This document shows, piece after piece, positions 22,661 through 34,280 of a stretch of 64,000 nucleotides of DNA. Under the pieces are notes generated by a model. That model saw nothing but the letters and a program-made list of their open reading frames with translations, made no database searches and was not told where the DNA came from. Source of the DNA: Monarcha castaneiventris obscurior (taxonomy: Eukaryota; Chordata; Aves; Passeriformes; Monarchidae); contig JAMPIT010000269.1 in the NCBI GenBank assembly GCA_026261815.1, forward strand, positions 186,001 through 250,000. Direction: 5' to 3'. Every line of letters starts with the position of its first letter. The stretch's first letter is position 1. A program made the translations under genes and the position numbers.

Positions 22661-23735
22661 CCGGGGTTGCCCTCGCAGACAGCTCCGTGTCACGCCTGAC
22701 CTCCGTGGGCGACCTCGGCGCCGAGGTGGCCACGGCTGCCGGGATTTTGGCTGCCAAAGGGGCAGCAGGGGAGGGGGATCTGTGTCTGAGCATCCTCTGG
22801 GTTCTCTCTGCCGCCGTTCCCACCTCTTCCCGCTCAGGGAAATTTTCCTTCCCGCTCCTGGGTGATGGGAAAGGGACAGATCCCTGAGGTGTCCCCAGCT
22901 CAGGGATGCGGTGGCACCCAGGGGTGCTCCCTCCGCAGATTCCTCAGCACAGCTCGCCTCATTAATTAGCCTCCAGAGCCAATTAATTAATCAGGATGGG
23001 TAGGAAGGAGATGAGGGAGGTGGTGGATGTGGTCAGACCAGTCCAGGGCTCTGGGGTGATGGCTGTTGGTTCCCGGTGCGATGCCTCGAGCCCGGCTCGG
23101 GGAGCCGAGCGCTTCCCTCCTGGCTGGAAATACTTTCTCACCAAACAGCATTAAATATTCCTGAGCTGTGAACATCTTGGACTGATTTTATTTTTCCATA
23201 AATAAACTTGTTGGGAGATATTTGGAGATGGGCCTAAGCTGCAGAGCTTGGACTGGCTCCCAAATCTCGCTGCTGTTTGGGCTCGAGGGGTTGGTTCAGG
23301 ATTGTTTCGAGCTTTATTTCGCTTTCAAGGGGTTGGGATTCAAGAGGTGCCCTCAAACAGGATCCTCTCAGTGCTTTCCCAAAATCCCTGATCCCCTCAA
23401 ATGCTGTTGATGGTGGGAGAGGGGGTCACAGGTGGCCCCTCACCTCCAGACACGGCTATAGGGTTAAATCTACAGGGGCTGGGCATTTTGGGAGCTGCAT
23501 TTCCAGTGGGATCAGCTGGATTCTTCCAGAGGTGCCAAATCCCAGGGTTTTTTTTGGAGTGAGACTGTGGAGGATCCACGTTTTAGGCACCGTGGGGTTT
23601 TGGGGTGCAAATCTTTCCCTGTCACACAGACAAGGTGCCCTTTTCCCAGCTGGAGATGCCTCCAACCTATCCCAGCTCCTTGCTGGAATTTCTTCTCTTT
23701 CCAGATTGGACAAAGAAAAAGCAGAAAAGGAGAGA
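22661..23735. other. Unique segment
   Basis: Non-repetitive sequence. A short balanced stretch, ccaattaattaatcagg, lies at about 22979. No coding exon, RNA gene or known repeat was recognised. Confidence 0.4.
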
Positions 23736-23825
23736 TTAAAAAAAAAAAAAAAACAACCAAACAAAAAACCCCCCAAAAAAACCCCCCACAACCAAACAAC
23801 GGTGTTTATTTATTTATTTTTCCAA
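23736..23825. repeat. A/C-rich low-complexity tract
   Basis: An A-run followed by aaaaaacccc-type repeats and then tttatttattta. Low complexity only. Confidence 0.8.
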
Positions 23826-24499
23826 CGGGGAAACGAAGCGGGAGAGATTCAGGGACGTGTTTACAAACCTGCTCCAGGCACGGAGCATCCAGAGGAGGCC
23901 GGATCCGGATCCTTGGGGCAAGGGAGGGAGGAGGAGAGGCTGAATTTTCCTCCTTTCCCGGCAGGGCCGAGCGTTTTTCCCCTGATTAACAGTGACAAGT
24001 ACAGGATTGCTCTTTTGGTGAGCTCCCCAAACCCCCGGCCGTGCCTCAGCCTCGCTTTCCCTTCTTCTCCCTCCATCCTCAGGTTGATTCCAGAGGGGGG
24101 AGAGGAGTCTAATCCTCCCCGTAAACTCTGTCACATCCTCATTAATTTGGCCATGTCTCCCCTGCTCGCCTTAGGGAAGCGTCACATTTTTAACGAGGCT
24201 CCGGGGGCTCCGTCACGGGCGACGGCTTCATTTTTTGACAGCTGAGGTGGGGAAAAAAGGTGCAGCGTCAGGGTTTGCTCCAACGCGGGGAATTTCGGGA
24301 ATTTGGTCTCGGTTTCCTTTCACCCCGGGATGAGGCCGCTGCTCCTGGGGGTCCTGGGAGGATCCGGAGCCAAGGTGCTGCTGGTTTTCCATGATTTTGT
24401 GGGATTGTCACTGGAATCCCGGCCTGAGGCACTTCCAAGCTTTGGGATTTGGCACCGTGGCTCAGGACCAGCTGCCCTAGATAATTCTGTCCAATTCTG
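23826..24499. other. Unique segment
   Basis: Non-repetitive sequence. The 322-codon + frame ending in it has no recognisable domain and crosses a poly-A tract, so it is not taken as a gene. Confidence 0.4.
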
Positions 24500-24507
24500 C
24501 ATTTTTT

Positions 24508-24636
24508 TCTCCAATATTATTCCCAAATTTGAGCATTTTGTAGTGAAATCTCACGGCACGGTCTTATTCCCAAAGAATATTGTGAATGTATCTATATTCC
24601 AAATAATCTTATGGAAATTACATGCATTCCCAATTT
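24508..24636 (-). repeat. Unnamed dispersed repeat, copy 1
   Basis: About 130 bp that aligns by eye with 28566-28700. Shared words in order include tctcc, attattcc, tgaaatctca / tgagatctca, ggcac / ggcag, ggtc.tattcc, atattg.gaat and gcattcc / gtatttcc. Strand is given relative to copy 3 at 25772. It is not a recognisable CR1 3' end, so the family is unknown to me. Confidence 0.6.
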
Positions 24637-25020
24637 AATTTTTTAATTGATTTCTAATTTTTAGCAATAGATGATGTATTTTCCCCAACATATCAGAGAT
24701 AATATTTTATCTTCCCCCTTATATTACATACAATACACGTCAGATCCAATAACACTGAAATGTATTATTTTACAGCTGGTAAAAATAACACTTTTATTTT
24801 ATATTCCACATCTTTAACGCTGCATCCCCGAGCGTTTTTGTGCTCGGGGCAAGGATCCGTGGCTTTTCTGTGTAAGGCCAGCGGCTGATCCGTAGGGATC
24901 TTGCTCCATCCCGGGAGCTCTTCTAACCCATTCTAATGCAAATGTGCATTAGCTGATAATCGGAATGTTGAGTGGATTATTTCACCCCCTAGACGAGCTG
25001 CTGCAAGGCACATTTTTAGT
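24637..25020. other. AT-rich unique stretch
   Basis: AT-rich, non-repetitive sequence (24637-24820) followed by a mixed part with ctaatgcaaatgtgcatt near 24931, which contains an octamer-like atgcaaat. It may be a conserved element. No exon was seen. Confidence 0.35.
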
Positions 25021-25100
25021 TTGGTTTTGGATTTTTTTTTTGGTGGTTTTATTTTCTTTTCCCTTTTAATATATTAAACCAAAAGGAAAAAAAAAAAAAT
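25021..25100. repeat. T- and A-rich tracts
   Basis: T-rich tract (25027-25070) and A-run (about 25087-25099). Confidence 0.8.
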
Positions 25101-25771
25101 AATTCCAAACCAGCTTTTCCAGCCAAAAGGAAACCCATTTTGGGATTAGGATTGATCCCCAGGGATCTGGGCAGGAAGCAGGATCTCTCTTTTTTTCCCT
25201 CTCGAGGCCAGAAAAAAACCCCAGAAATGAAAACCCCCACGGCCTGGTGACAGCCTCGAACATCTTTATGGCACGTGCTCCATAATTGCATCGGCAAACA
25301 TTTGCGGGGTAATTAAAGCCGGGAGAAATCAATTAAAAGGAATCCTGGCTGTGGGAGCGGCATCCCATCCCTCCTGCCTGTCCTGATAAGATGCTGCTTC
25401 ATCCTTTCTCTCCTCCTCATCCCCCCCGCCAAAAAAAAATCCCACAAAAGGGGTCGATCCCCCTAAATGGGGTTTTTTTCCCTTCCAATCTCCGGGATGT
25501 TGGAGCAGCGCTGCCCTGTGGGGTCACAGAGGGCGATTTTGGTGGATTTTGGGATTTGAGGGGTTGCCCTTTGTGCTGAAGGATGAGGAGGAGGGGGAGA
25601 ATCCCGATGTCCACGTGGAATGTGGGGTTTTTTTGGGAGCAGCCACGGGTTGGGTTGTAGGTTAAAGGCTCAGCTCCTGCCAGGAGCAAACGGGAACGTG
25701 CAGGAAATGGGATTTTTTTCCAGCAGGGATTGGGTTTTGGGGGTATAAACAGGGAAGGGAGATCAGCCCTG
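25101..25771. other. Unique segment
   Basis: Non-repetitive sequence, partly T/G-tract rich. No gene was recognised. Confidence 0.4.
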
Positions 25772-25860
25772 AGGAACAGGAGCCTGCTTTGAGATCTCAT
25801 TAAAAAATGTTTAGGAATAATGGGAGAAATCCACACCCAGAAAGGGCTTTGGGGTTTTTG
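25772..25860 (+). repeat. Unnamed dispersed repeat, copy 3
   Basis: Contains tttgagatctcattaaaaaa, then ggaataatgggagaaatc, cacaccc and agaaagggcttt. The reverse complement of 28540-28640 carries the same words in the same order, with an 8-bp gap. The shared core is clear for about 85 bp. Confidence 0.65.
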
Positions 25861-26530
25861 GGGTTTGGGTATAAAGAGGGAAGGATCCCACTGTGGGAAT
25901 CATGGAATGCTGCTGCCTCCTCTCCTCCAACCCCTCAGCATCTTCCCAAAACCCTTTCTCACCCCAGCAGCAGCTTCTGCCTCAGCCCCTCACCCCAAAC
26001 ACCGGGATTTGTCTGGAATCCTCCATCCCCCCCCTGCCCTGCTCCAACCACTTCACCCACGGAGATTCAGCTCTTCCCATGCTCCGAGAGCTCGGAAAAA
26101 AGGGAGAAGAATCCACCAAAACAAACCCTTTTCCCTGCACGTGCGGCTGCTTCCCCCGGGAGAGGCTGAAAGAGAGACTGGAGCGCATGTGACAGATGTT
26201 AATCGCATCATTTAATGCACTCCTGGAAGGCACTCGGGATGCGGGGATGGGGAGCAAGAGCAGAATCGGCGATTGTCTCCCGTTTCCGGCAGCATCCCAG
26301 GGGAATGGAAAACCCCAGGGGAATGGAAAACCCCTGGGAATGGAAAACCCCTGGGAATGAAAACCCCGGGATGCACAACTCACCCCAGGCTCGGCAGGGA
26401 GAAGGGAATGGCAGCGTTGGAATTTCGGGGGTTTTCTGCTGAGCCGGTTTTGGTGCAAAGGAATGATAAAAAAAAAAGGCATAAAAATGGGTTTTGGTTG
26501 GTTTCCCAAGGGATGTTTTGGGGGGGAAAT
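25861..26530. other. Unique segment with a small repeat
   Basis: Mostly unique. At 26296-26370 about four copies of a 17-18 bp unit (gggaatggaaaacccct) occur, a possible seed array. No exon was recognised. Confidence 0.5.
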
Positions 26531-27470
26531 TGGAGAGGGGGAAATAGGGATGGTCTATTTCCACCTGATCCACACCTGAGAGACCCTGGAGGAAGCAGGG
26601 AATAGAGGAGAGGGAAAATAGGGATGGAGGGATCAGATCTGATCCACACCTGAGCATCCCTGAACTAAACATGGATACAGGAGTGGGAAAAAGAATGATG
26701 GAGGGATCACATGTGATCCATACCTGAGCATCCCTGGAGCAAACAGGGAATACAGGACAGGGAAAATAGGGATGGAGGGATCAGATCTGATCCACACCTG
26801 AGCATCCCTGGAGCAAATATGGATACAGGAGAGGGAAAATAGGGATGGAGGGATCATTCCTGACCCACACTTGAGCATCCCTGAACAGAACGAGGGCTCC
26901 AAGAGGGAAAATCCTGGTGGAGGGATCATCCCTGATCCACACCTGAGAGCCCCTGGAGCAAATAAGGAATACAGGAGAGGGAAATAGGGATGGAGGGATC
27001 GTGTCTGATCCACACCCTGGACCAAACATGGTCCAGGATACAGGAGAAGGAAAATTGGGATGGTGGGATTGTGTCTGATCCACACCTGAACATCCCTGAA
27101 CTAAACATGGATACAGGAGTGGGAAAAATAATGATGGAGGGATCGTGTGACCCACACCTGAGCATCCCTGTACAGAACGAGGGCTCCAAGAGGGAAAATC
27201 CTGGTGGAGGGATCGTTCCTGATCCACACCTGAGAGCCCCTGAAGCAAATAAGGAATACAGGAGAGGGAAAATAGGGATGGAGGGATCAGATATGATCCA
27301 CACCTGAGTGTCTCTGAACTGAACATGGATACAGGAGTGGGAAAATAGGGATGGAGAGATCAGATCTGATCCACACATGAGCATGCTTGTAAAGAGTGAG
27401 GGCTCCAAGACAGAAAATCCTGCTGGAGGGATCATCCCTGATCCACACCTGAGGCCCCCTGGAGCAAACA
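26531..27470. repeat. Minisatellite, ~74-bp unit, ~12 copies
   Basis: A 74-bp unit (starts at 26567, 26641, 26715 and 26789) carrying gatccacacctgagcatccc, a gaactaaacatgg or gagcaaacaggg part, atacaggagaggg and atggagggatc. A distinct variant (gagggctccaagag, ctggtggagggatc) recurs three times at about 26891, 27179 and 27399, suggesting two- or four-unit higher order. Confidence 0.95.
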
Positions 27471-28270
27471 CCTCCTGCTCGGCCTGGGGAATGACCAAAT
27501 CCCATCCGATACCCACCACGGGTTGGAAAGGGGATATTTGCCTGCATTTCCAGGGCAGGAGCAGCATCCCATGAGCTGCTTCCCTGATTGAATTCCCACT
27601 TGGTGACCCGGGGGGAGGTAATTGAGGCTCAGGGGAGCCGGGGCAGCCCTGGAAATCAGCACCTCCAGCCCCGAGCCGGGCAGCGACTGCGGCGAGCTGC
27701 CTCCGAGGTGCCTGAAAGTACCCAACTTATTGCCTAATAGATTTCTCAGTCATGAATTTCCCCCGTGCTCCTTATGGCCCCCCAATCAGAGCAATTAGGG
27801 ATTTAAATGGAGCCGGGATCGGCGGCGCAGAAAATGCCCGTTTTAGCGGGAGATTGGCCAGAGGTGAGGGACCTGCAACACCCCTGGTAATGAAAGCTCT
27901 TCACAGCTTGCCGTGTTCCACCCGGGAATAATTGCTGCAGCCTGTGATACGGATCCGGCTGCGTTAATGATGCCCTGCTCCTTTTCACAGGACTCGTTTC
28001 AGTTTCCTCCCCATTTCTTGTTTTTTTTTTTCCTTTTCCCGGGGTTTCAAAGCATGGTGGGAATTAAGGCATTAATGTCGTGGAGCTCGGGGTATTTCCT
28101 AATGTTGTTTCCAAATGTTTTTCGGCCGGGATCGATGAACAAAGTGCCAAGGAGCCTCGGGAAAGGGTGGCTGGAAGGGGATGGAGTCTGACACGGGTGT
28201 CATCCTCATGTCCATCCCGTGTGGAATTTATTCGCCGTGACAGGATGGGATTTATCAGAACAGAACATGC
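27471..28270. other. Unique segment with a conserved-looking island at 27715-27860
   Basis: Non-repetitive. The 27715-27860 part (acttattgcctaatagattt, ctcagtcatgaatttccc, caatcagagcaattaggg) is balanced and rich in homeodomain-like words. It resembles a conserved non-coding element. No exon was recognised. Confidence 0.4.
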
Positions 28271-28340
28271 ATCAGGCATTTAAAAAAAAAAAAAAAAAAA
28301 AATAAAATTAAAATGATAATTCAAGAAAAAAAAAAAATAG
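28271..28340. repeat. A-rich tract
   Basis: Two A-runs (28281-28301 and 28325-28337) separated by taaaattaaaatgataattc. Confidence 0.85.
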
Positions 28341-28539
28341 ATATTTTGGATTGGAAATAAAACTCCCATTAACTTCCGAATGAAAACCACATCCAAGGGA
28401 GACAGTTGGCTTCTCCTCGGAGTTTATTATTAAATATTTTACCAGGGAGGGAAGTTCTGAGCTGAGCATCTTTTCCCTCCTGTTCCTGGCAAGAGCAGTT
28501 TGCGTGGAGGGAGGGTGAGCTCTTGGTTGTTTTCCCGAA

Positions 28540-28700
28540 GCTCTTTCTGGGGGTAGATGGGTGTAGATTTCTCCCATTATTCCTCGATTTAAACAGCTTT
28601 TTAATGAGATCTCAAGGCAGGGTCCTATTCCTAAGTGATATTGGGAATATAACTGCGTTTCCAATGTATTTATCTGGAATGTAGTCTGTATTTCCATGTA
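28540..28700 (-). repeat. Unnamed dispersed repeat, copy 2 (longest)
   Basis: Overlaps in homology with both other copies. Its left part (28540-28640) matches copy 3 in reverse complement, and its right part (28570-28700) matches copy 1 directly. It therefore links them into one family of at least about 160 bp. It ends directly beside the AT-rich tatag array. Confidence 0.65.
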
Positions 28701-29190
28701 GAACATATGGAAATATAGGTATGGAATTTATAGGGAATATGTAGAGAATATATAGAGAATATATAGAAAATATATAGAGAATATATAGAAAATACATAGA
28801 AAATATACAGAAAATATATAGAAAATATACAGAGAATATATAGAGATTATATGGGAAATATATAGGAAATATATGGAAAATATATAGAAAATACATAGAG
28901 AATATATAGAGAATATATAGAGAATATATAGAGAATATATAAAGAATATATAGAGAATATATAGGAAATATATAGAGATATATAAAATATATATTCTCTC
29001 TCTCTATATATATATATATTTCATATAGAATATATACAAAAATATCTAGAAATACATATAAAAACCCACAAATACATCTATTCTATATGGAAATTTAAGA
29101 GATAAATAACACTTATCCCCAATAAATATCATATACCCTATGATACATGACCTATAATCTATATTTTATAATACATTTTTTATTTGCTGC
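28701..29190. repeat. AT-rich low-complexity array (gaatatatagag)n
   Basis: About 300 bp of 10-12 bp units of the gaatatatagag type (28735-28990), then a short tctctctc/tatatata block and a less ordered AT-rich tail to about 29185. Likely grown from a microsatellite seed. Confidence 0.9.
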
Positions 29191-30221
29191 TTAGGGCTGG
29201 CAGAAAGGCCCTGGCTGAGCTTTTGGATGCTCACACCTCAAAAACAGCAAATTCCAGGGGCTGGGAGGGGGTTCCAGCAGCTCAATGGATGCCGTGAATG
29301 GGCTGCTGCTGCATCCTCAGGGATGGACCCGGACAGGAAATGCTTTAATTCCCCCCCAAAATGGAGCCGAGATAATTTTTTCCCCCCTCCCTGCTTTTGC
29401 CATCGCTCCGGTGGAGGCTCCCAGGGGGATCCGGGATTAATTTCCTCGGGTGACCCTGGGGGCTGCAGCCGCCTGACCCCGGCTCCGGAGGGGCCACGAG
29501 GTCGCTGTGAGGGAGCAGAGGGAGCTGATAAGGAGCTCGGGGAGCTGATAAGGAGCTCGGGGAGTTTGGACAGCGCGGAAATGGCATTTCCAGCGAACCC
29601 AATCCCGCGGAATCGCAGGGCCGAGATTCAATTACCGGCCCCGTCCCCAAGGACCGGAGTGTCACCGTCCCCCACCAGCTCCGAGGCCACCCCGGGACCC
29701 CCCCCGTGGCCTCGGGGGCGGCCGGGGGTCCCTGAGGAGGGGTCGGGGCTGGTGAGGGGTCGGAGATGGCAGCGAGGGGTCGGGGCTGGCAGCGAGGGGT
29801 CAGGGAGTGTTCAGGAATGATCAATGAGCGGAGGGAGAGCGCTGGGGGCTCGGAGGAATGGGAATTTATCCTGCTCTTCTCCCTGGAAGGAATCAGGCCG
29901 TGGGTTTTCTGTCGGAGCAGGGGAATGGGGTTTGGTGGCCGTGAGGGATGTGTGGTACCCGTCCTGTGTCTGCCTCTCCACACAGGGCATGGGGCAGATC
30001 CCACAGGGCCCTGGCCATGCCTGGATGGTTTTAGGGCTGATCCCAGTGGGGAAAGGGATGGGAGAGAGGCTGGTGAGGAGCTCTGAGGCTCCTCTCAACC
30101 CCGTGTGCTGCAGGGTGGGATGAGATTCCTCACAAAGACCACGTTCCTGAAGTGGGGCACGCTCAGGTCACCTGGATTTCCTACAGCCAGGGTCTGTCCT
30201 TGTCTCCAGATCCTCCTCCCT
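29191..30221. other. Unique GC-rich segment
   Basis: Non-repetitive apart from a short G-rich repeat at 29735-29815 (gaggggtcggggctggcagc type, three copies) and a twofold gagctgataaggagctcggg at 29521-29564. Open frames on both strands have no recognisable domain. Confidence 0.4.
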
Positions 30222-30835
30222 CACAATCACAGAGTGGCTGAGGTTGGAAAAGCCCTCCAGGATCATCGAGTGCAGCCCCATCCCCACCTTGTCCCCAGCC
30301 CAGAGCTCTGAGCGCCACTTCCAACATTCCTTGGACACCCCCAGGGATGGGGATTCCAAACCTCCCTGGGCAGTTCCAAGGACTGAGCTCCCTTTCCATG
30401 AGGAAATTCCTGCTGCTGTGCACCCTGAGCCTCCCCTGGCCCAGCCTGAGGCCGTTCCCTCTCCTCCTGTCCCTGTTCCCTGGGAGCAGAGCCCGACCCC
30501 CCCCGGCTGCCCCCTCCTGTCAGGGACTTGTGCAGAGCCACAAGGTCCCCCCTGATCCCCCTTTTCTCCAGGCTGAGCCCCTTTCCCAGCCCCCTCAGGA
30601 ATTCCCCATCCCTGGGCACTCTCCAAGCCCATAACCCATCCCTGATCCCCCTTTTCTCCAGGCTGAGCCCCTTTCCAGCCCCCTCAGGAACTCCCCATCC
30701 CTGGGCACTCTCCAAACCCATAACCCATCCCTGATCCCACTTTTCTCCAGCCTGAGCCCCTTTCCCAGCTCCCTCAGCCTCTCCTGCTGCTCCAGCCCCT
30801 TCCCAGCTCCGTTTCTCCCTGGCCACGTGTTCCGG
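30222..30835 (-). mobile_element. CR1 LINE 3' portion with internal triplication
   Basis: In reverse complement this reads as the CR1 3' part. The tail (atcacagagtggctgaggtt and ggaaaagccctccaggatc on +) lies at the left end, then ccttggacacccccagggat, then cctgagcctcccctggccca and further CR1 words to the right. The segment containing cttttctccaggctgagccc is present three times, at 30561, 30651 and 30740 (spacing 90 and 89 bp). The CR1 at 59333 has it twice. 5'-truncated. Confidence 0.9.
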
Positions 30836-31360
30836 GTGTTTGGCACCATCCACAGCCCCAAGCCCAGCGGGGAGCAGGGATTGTGGCACTGGGATCATTC
30901 CGCTTGTGCTGGAGCCCCTGAAAACGCTCTTTCTTTTCCCAGAGCAAAATCTAATCCAGAAGAGAAGAAAACACTCATTATTTAATTTTCCCCAGTATTT
31001 TTGTGCGCTCGTGGGATTTTAATGGGATTAATTATTATTTAATTTGCGCTTTGGCAATTCATTTGCGCTGAGCTGCTGTTGTATTGGAGAGCCAGAAAAG
31101 CTCAATCCCTTTTGTGTCTCCAGCCTTGCTGCCAGCCTTCTTCCCAGATATCCATGCATCCCCCAATCCCATCCACCTTTCTTCCAGGTACCCATCCTGC
31201 CCCATCCAAAGCATCTCCTCATTGCCCACCTCCTCCTTTATTTGATTTTCTTTGGAATCTCTGCCTGCCAGACCCCAGCTGGGAAAATCCCATCAAGGAT
31301 CATCGGCTTGGAGTCACAGTGTAGAGGAGCTGGTGCCTCATGGGTGTTCCTGGTGCAGGA
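30836..31360. other. Unique segment
   Basis: Non-repetitive. An AT-richer stretch, ttaatgggattaattattat, lies near 31019. No exon was recognised. Confidence 0.4.
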
Positions 31361-32260
31361 GCATCCCTGTGCCCCATCCCTGGGGCCAGCATCCTTCTGT
31401 CTCCATGGGAACATCCCTGCATCCCCATGTGAGCATCTCTAGATCCTCATGTGGGCATCCCTCAATCCCCATCCCTCCATGGGAACATCCCTCAATTCCC
31501 ATCTCTCATCTCCATGTGGGCATCCCTCAATCCCCATCTCCATCTGAGCATCCCTCAATCCCCATCCCTCCATATGAGCATCCCTCAATCCCCATCTCTC
31601 ATCTCCATATCAGCATCCCTCAATCCCCATCCCTCCATATGAGCATCCCTCAATCCCGCTCTCTCCATCTCCATATCAGCATCCCTCAATCCCCATCCCT
31701 CCACCTCCATGAGAGCATCACTCAATCCCCCTCTCTCCATCCCCATGTGAGCATCTCTAGATCCTCATGTGGGCATCCCTCAAATCTCCTTCCATGTGAG
31801 CATCCTTCAGTCCCCATCCCTTCATCTCCATGTGAGCATCCCTCAATCCCCATCTCTCATTGTGTGGTTTGTTGTGTGGTTGTTTTTCCATGTGAGCATC
31901 CCTCAATCCCCATGTCTTCATCTCCATGTGAGCATCCTTCAGTCCCCATCCCTCCATTCCATGTGAGCATCCCTCAATCCCCGTGTCTCATCTCCATGTG
32001 AGCATCCCTCAGTCCCCATCTCATCTCCTTTTGAGCGTCCCTCAATCCCCATCTCTCCATGTGGGCATCCCTCAATCCCCATCTCTCCATGTGGGCATCC
32101 CTCAATCCCCATCTCTCCATGTGGGCATCCCTCAATCCCCATCTCTCCATGTGGGCATCCCTCAATCCCCATCCCTCAATCTCCATCTGAGCATCCCTCA
32201 ATCCCTGTCTTTCATCTCCATGTGAGCATCCCTCAATCCCCCTCTCTCCATCTCCACACG
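31361..32260. repeat. Minisatellite, 30-bp unit
   Basis: Units built on catccctcaatccccatc plus a ctccatgtgag / ccatatgag segment. The period is exactly 30 bp in the homogeneous block 32041-32165 and less regular before it. A short non-unit insert (gtgtggtttgttgtgtggtt) sits at about 31861. Pyrimidine-rich on +. Confidence 0.95.
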
Positions 32261-33925
32261 TTCCACGACATTCTTCTATTCCATCCTTCTGTCCATGACA
32301 TCCTTCCGTCCCTCCATCCCCACGAGGGAATCCCTCCATCTCCACACAAAGCATCCTCCATTCTCATCCCTCCATCCCGTGCCAGCCTCCCTCCATCCCC
32401 AATCCTCCCTCTCCGTGTGAGCATCCTTTCATCCCATGCAAAAACCTCTCCATCCCCAGCTCTCCAATTCCATGTCCGTATCCCTTCATCCCGTGCCAGC
32501 CTCCCTCCTTTCCTCTCCATTCCCATCCCTCCAGCTCCACAGGAACATCCCTCCATGTCCATGTGGGGATTTCTCCATCCCTCCATTTCCATATGGGCAT
32601 CCTTTACAAAAACCCATCCCCACCTCTCCAATTCCATGCCAGCCTCCCTCCATCCCATGCCATTATCCCTCCTTTCCTCTCCATTCCCATCCCTCCATGT
32701 CCACAGGAGCATCACTCCATCTCCGTGGGAGGATTCCTCCATCCCCATCCCTCCATTTCCATATGAGCATTCTTTACAAAAACCCATCCCTGCCTCTCCA
32801 ATTCCATGTCCACATCCCTCCATCCCATGCCAGCCTCCCTCCTTTCCTCTCCATCCCCATCCCTCCATGTCCACATGAGCATCCTTTCATCCTTTACAAA
32901 AACCCATCCCCACCTCTCCAGTTCCATGCCAGCCTCCCTCCATCCCATGCCAGCCTCCCTCCATCCCATGCCAGCCTCCCTCCATCCCATGCCGGCCTCC
33001 CTCCATCCCCAATCCTCCCTCTCCGTGTGAGCATCCTTTCATCCCCTGCAAAAACCTCTCCATCCCCATCTCTCCACTTCCATGGGCACATCCCTCCATC
33101 CCATGCCATTATCCCTCCTTTCCTCTCCATTCCCATCCCTCCATGTCCACAGGAGCATCCCTCCATCTCCATGTGGGGATTTCTCCATCCCCATCCCTCC
33201 ATTTCCATATGAGCATCCTTTCATCCTTTACAAAAACCCATCCCTGCCTCTCCAATTTCATGCCAGCCTCCCTCCATCCCATGCCAGCCTCCCTCCATCC
33301 CATGCCGGCCTCCCTCCATCCCAAATCCTCCCTCTCCATATGAGCATCCTTTCATCCCCTGCAAAAACCTCTCCATCCCCATCTCTCCATTTCCATGGGC
33401 ACATCCCTCCATCCCATGCCAGCCTCCCTCCTTTCCTCTCCATTCCCATCCCTCCATGTCCACAGGAGCATCCCTCCATCTCCATGTGGGGATTTCTCCA
33501 TCCCCATCCCTCCATTTCCATATGAGCATCCTTTACAAAAACCCATCCCTGCCTCTCCAATTCTATGCCAGCTTCCGTTCATCCCATGCCAGCCTTCCTC
33601 CATCCCATGCCAGCATCCCTCCTTTCCTCTCCATTCCCATCCCTCCATGTCCACAGGAGCATCCGTCCATCTCCATGGGAGGATTTCTCCATCCCCATCC
33701 CTCCATTTCCATACGAACATTCTTTCATCCTTTACACAAACCCATCCCCGCCTCCCCAATCCCATGCCAGCCTCCCTCCATCCCATGCCGGCCTCCCTCC
33801 ATCCCATGCCAGCCTCCCTCCATCCCCTCCATCCCCACCTGAGCTCCTCTCCACCCCCATCCCCGCATTCCCAAGGCAGCATCCCTTCATCCCAGGCGAG
33901 CCTCCCTCCATCCCCCCTCCATCCC
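32261..33925. repeat. Higher-order minisatellite, ~300-bp super-unit
   Basis: Made of short catccctcc/atcccatgcc words arranged in a super-unit of about 305-313 bp. The segment gcaaaaacctctccatcccc recurs at about 32438, 33048 and 33361, and catgtccacaggagcatc recurs with similar spacing. Length differences between super-units come mainly from the number of catgccagcctccctccatc copies. Confidence 0.92.
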
Positions 33926-33939
33926 CGCCACTTCCCCAG

Positions 33940-34280
33940 ATAATGAGAGCGAGTTTAAAAAACTTAAAGCCTCTTCCTGCCCGCGGTGAGTGACACAAAT
34001 GGAGTTCATATTTAATCATCTGTTAACTCGTTGTCTATTATAGCTCTTTAATAGCACCAGAGATATTCTTAATGAAGCATGATTTAAGGTATTTACAGCT
34101 CTAGGACCGACAGACATCACTCACAGTGTGCAGGTAATGAGGCGTAAAACAGCTCTGGAAACCGTAAAAATGGGAGAGAGAGAGCGAGGAGGGAGAGAAA
34201 GCAGGCGAGGAGTTCGGAGCTGAATTGTTCCAGGGTTTGTTTTAAAATGTTTAGGCATTTAAAGTCATTTCAGCTTCGCC
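33940..34280. promoter_or_regulatory. Candidate conserved non-coding element (34 kb island)
   Basis: Balanced unique DNA following directly on the array: ttcatatttaatcatctgtt, attatagctctttaatagc, tattcttaatgaagcatg, cagacatcactcacagtgtg, caggtaatgaggcg. It is rich in TAAT/ATTA cores and lacks GC-rich minisatellite words. Conservation and enhancer role are inferred. Confidence 0.4.

Noticed and set aside
30168..30898. Overlapping frames of 154-211 codons on -
   Set aside because: The sequence is CR1 3' untranslated/terminal region with an internal repeat, not a reverse-transcriptase coding part.
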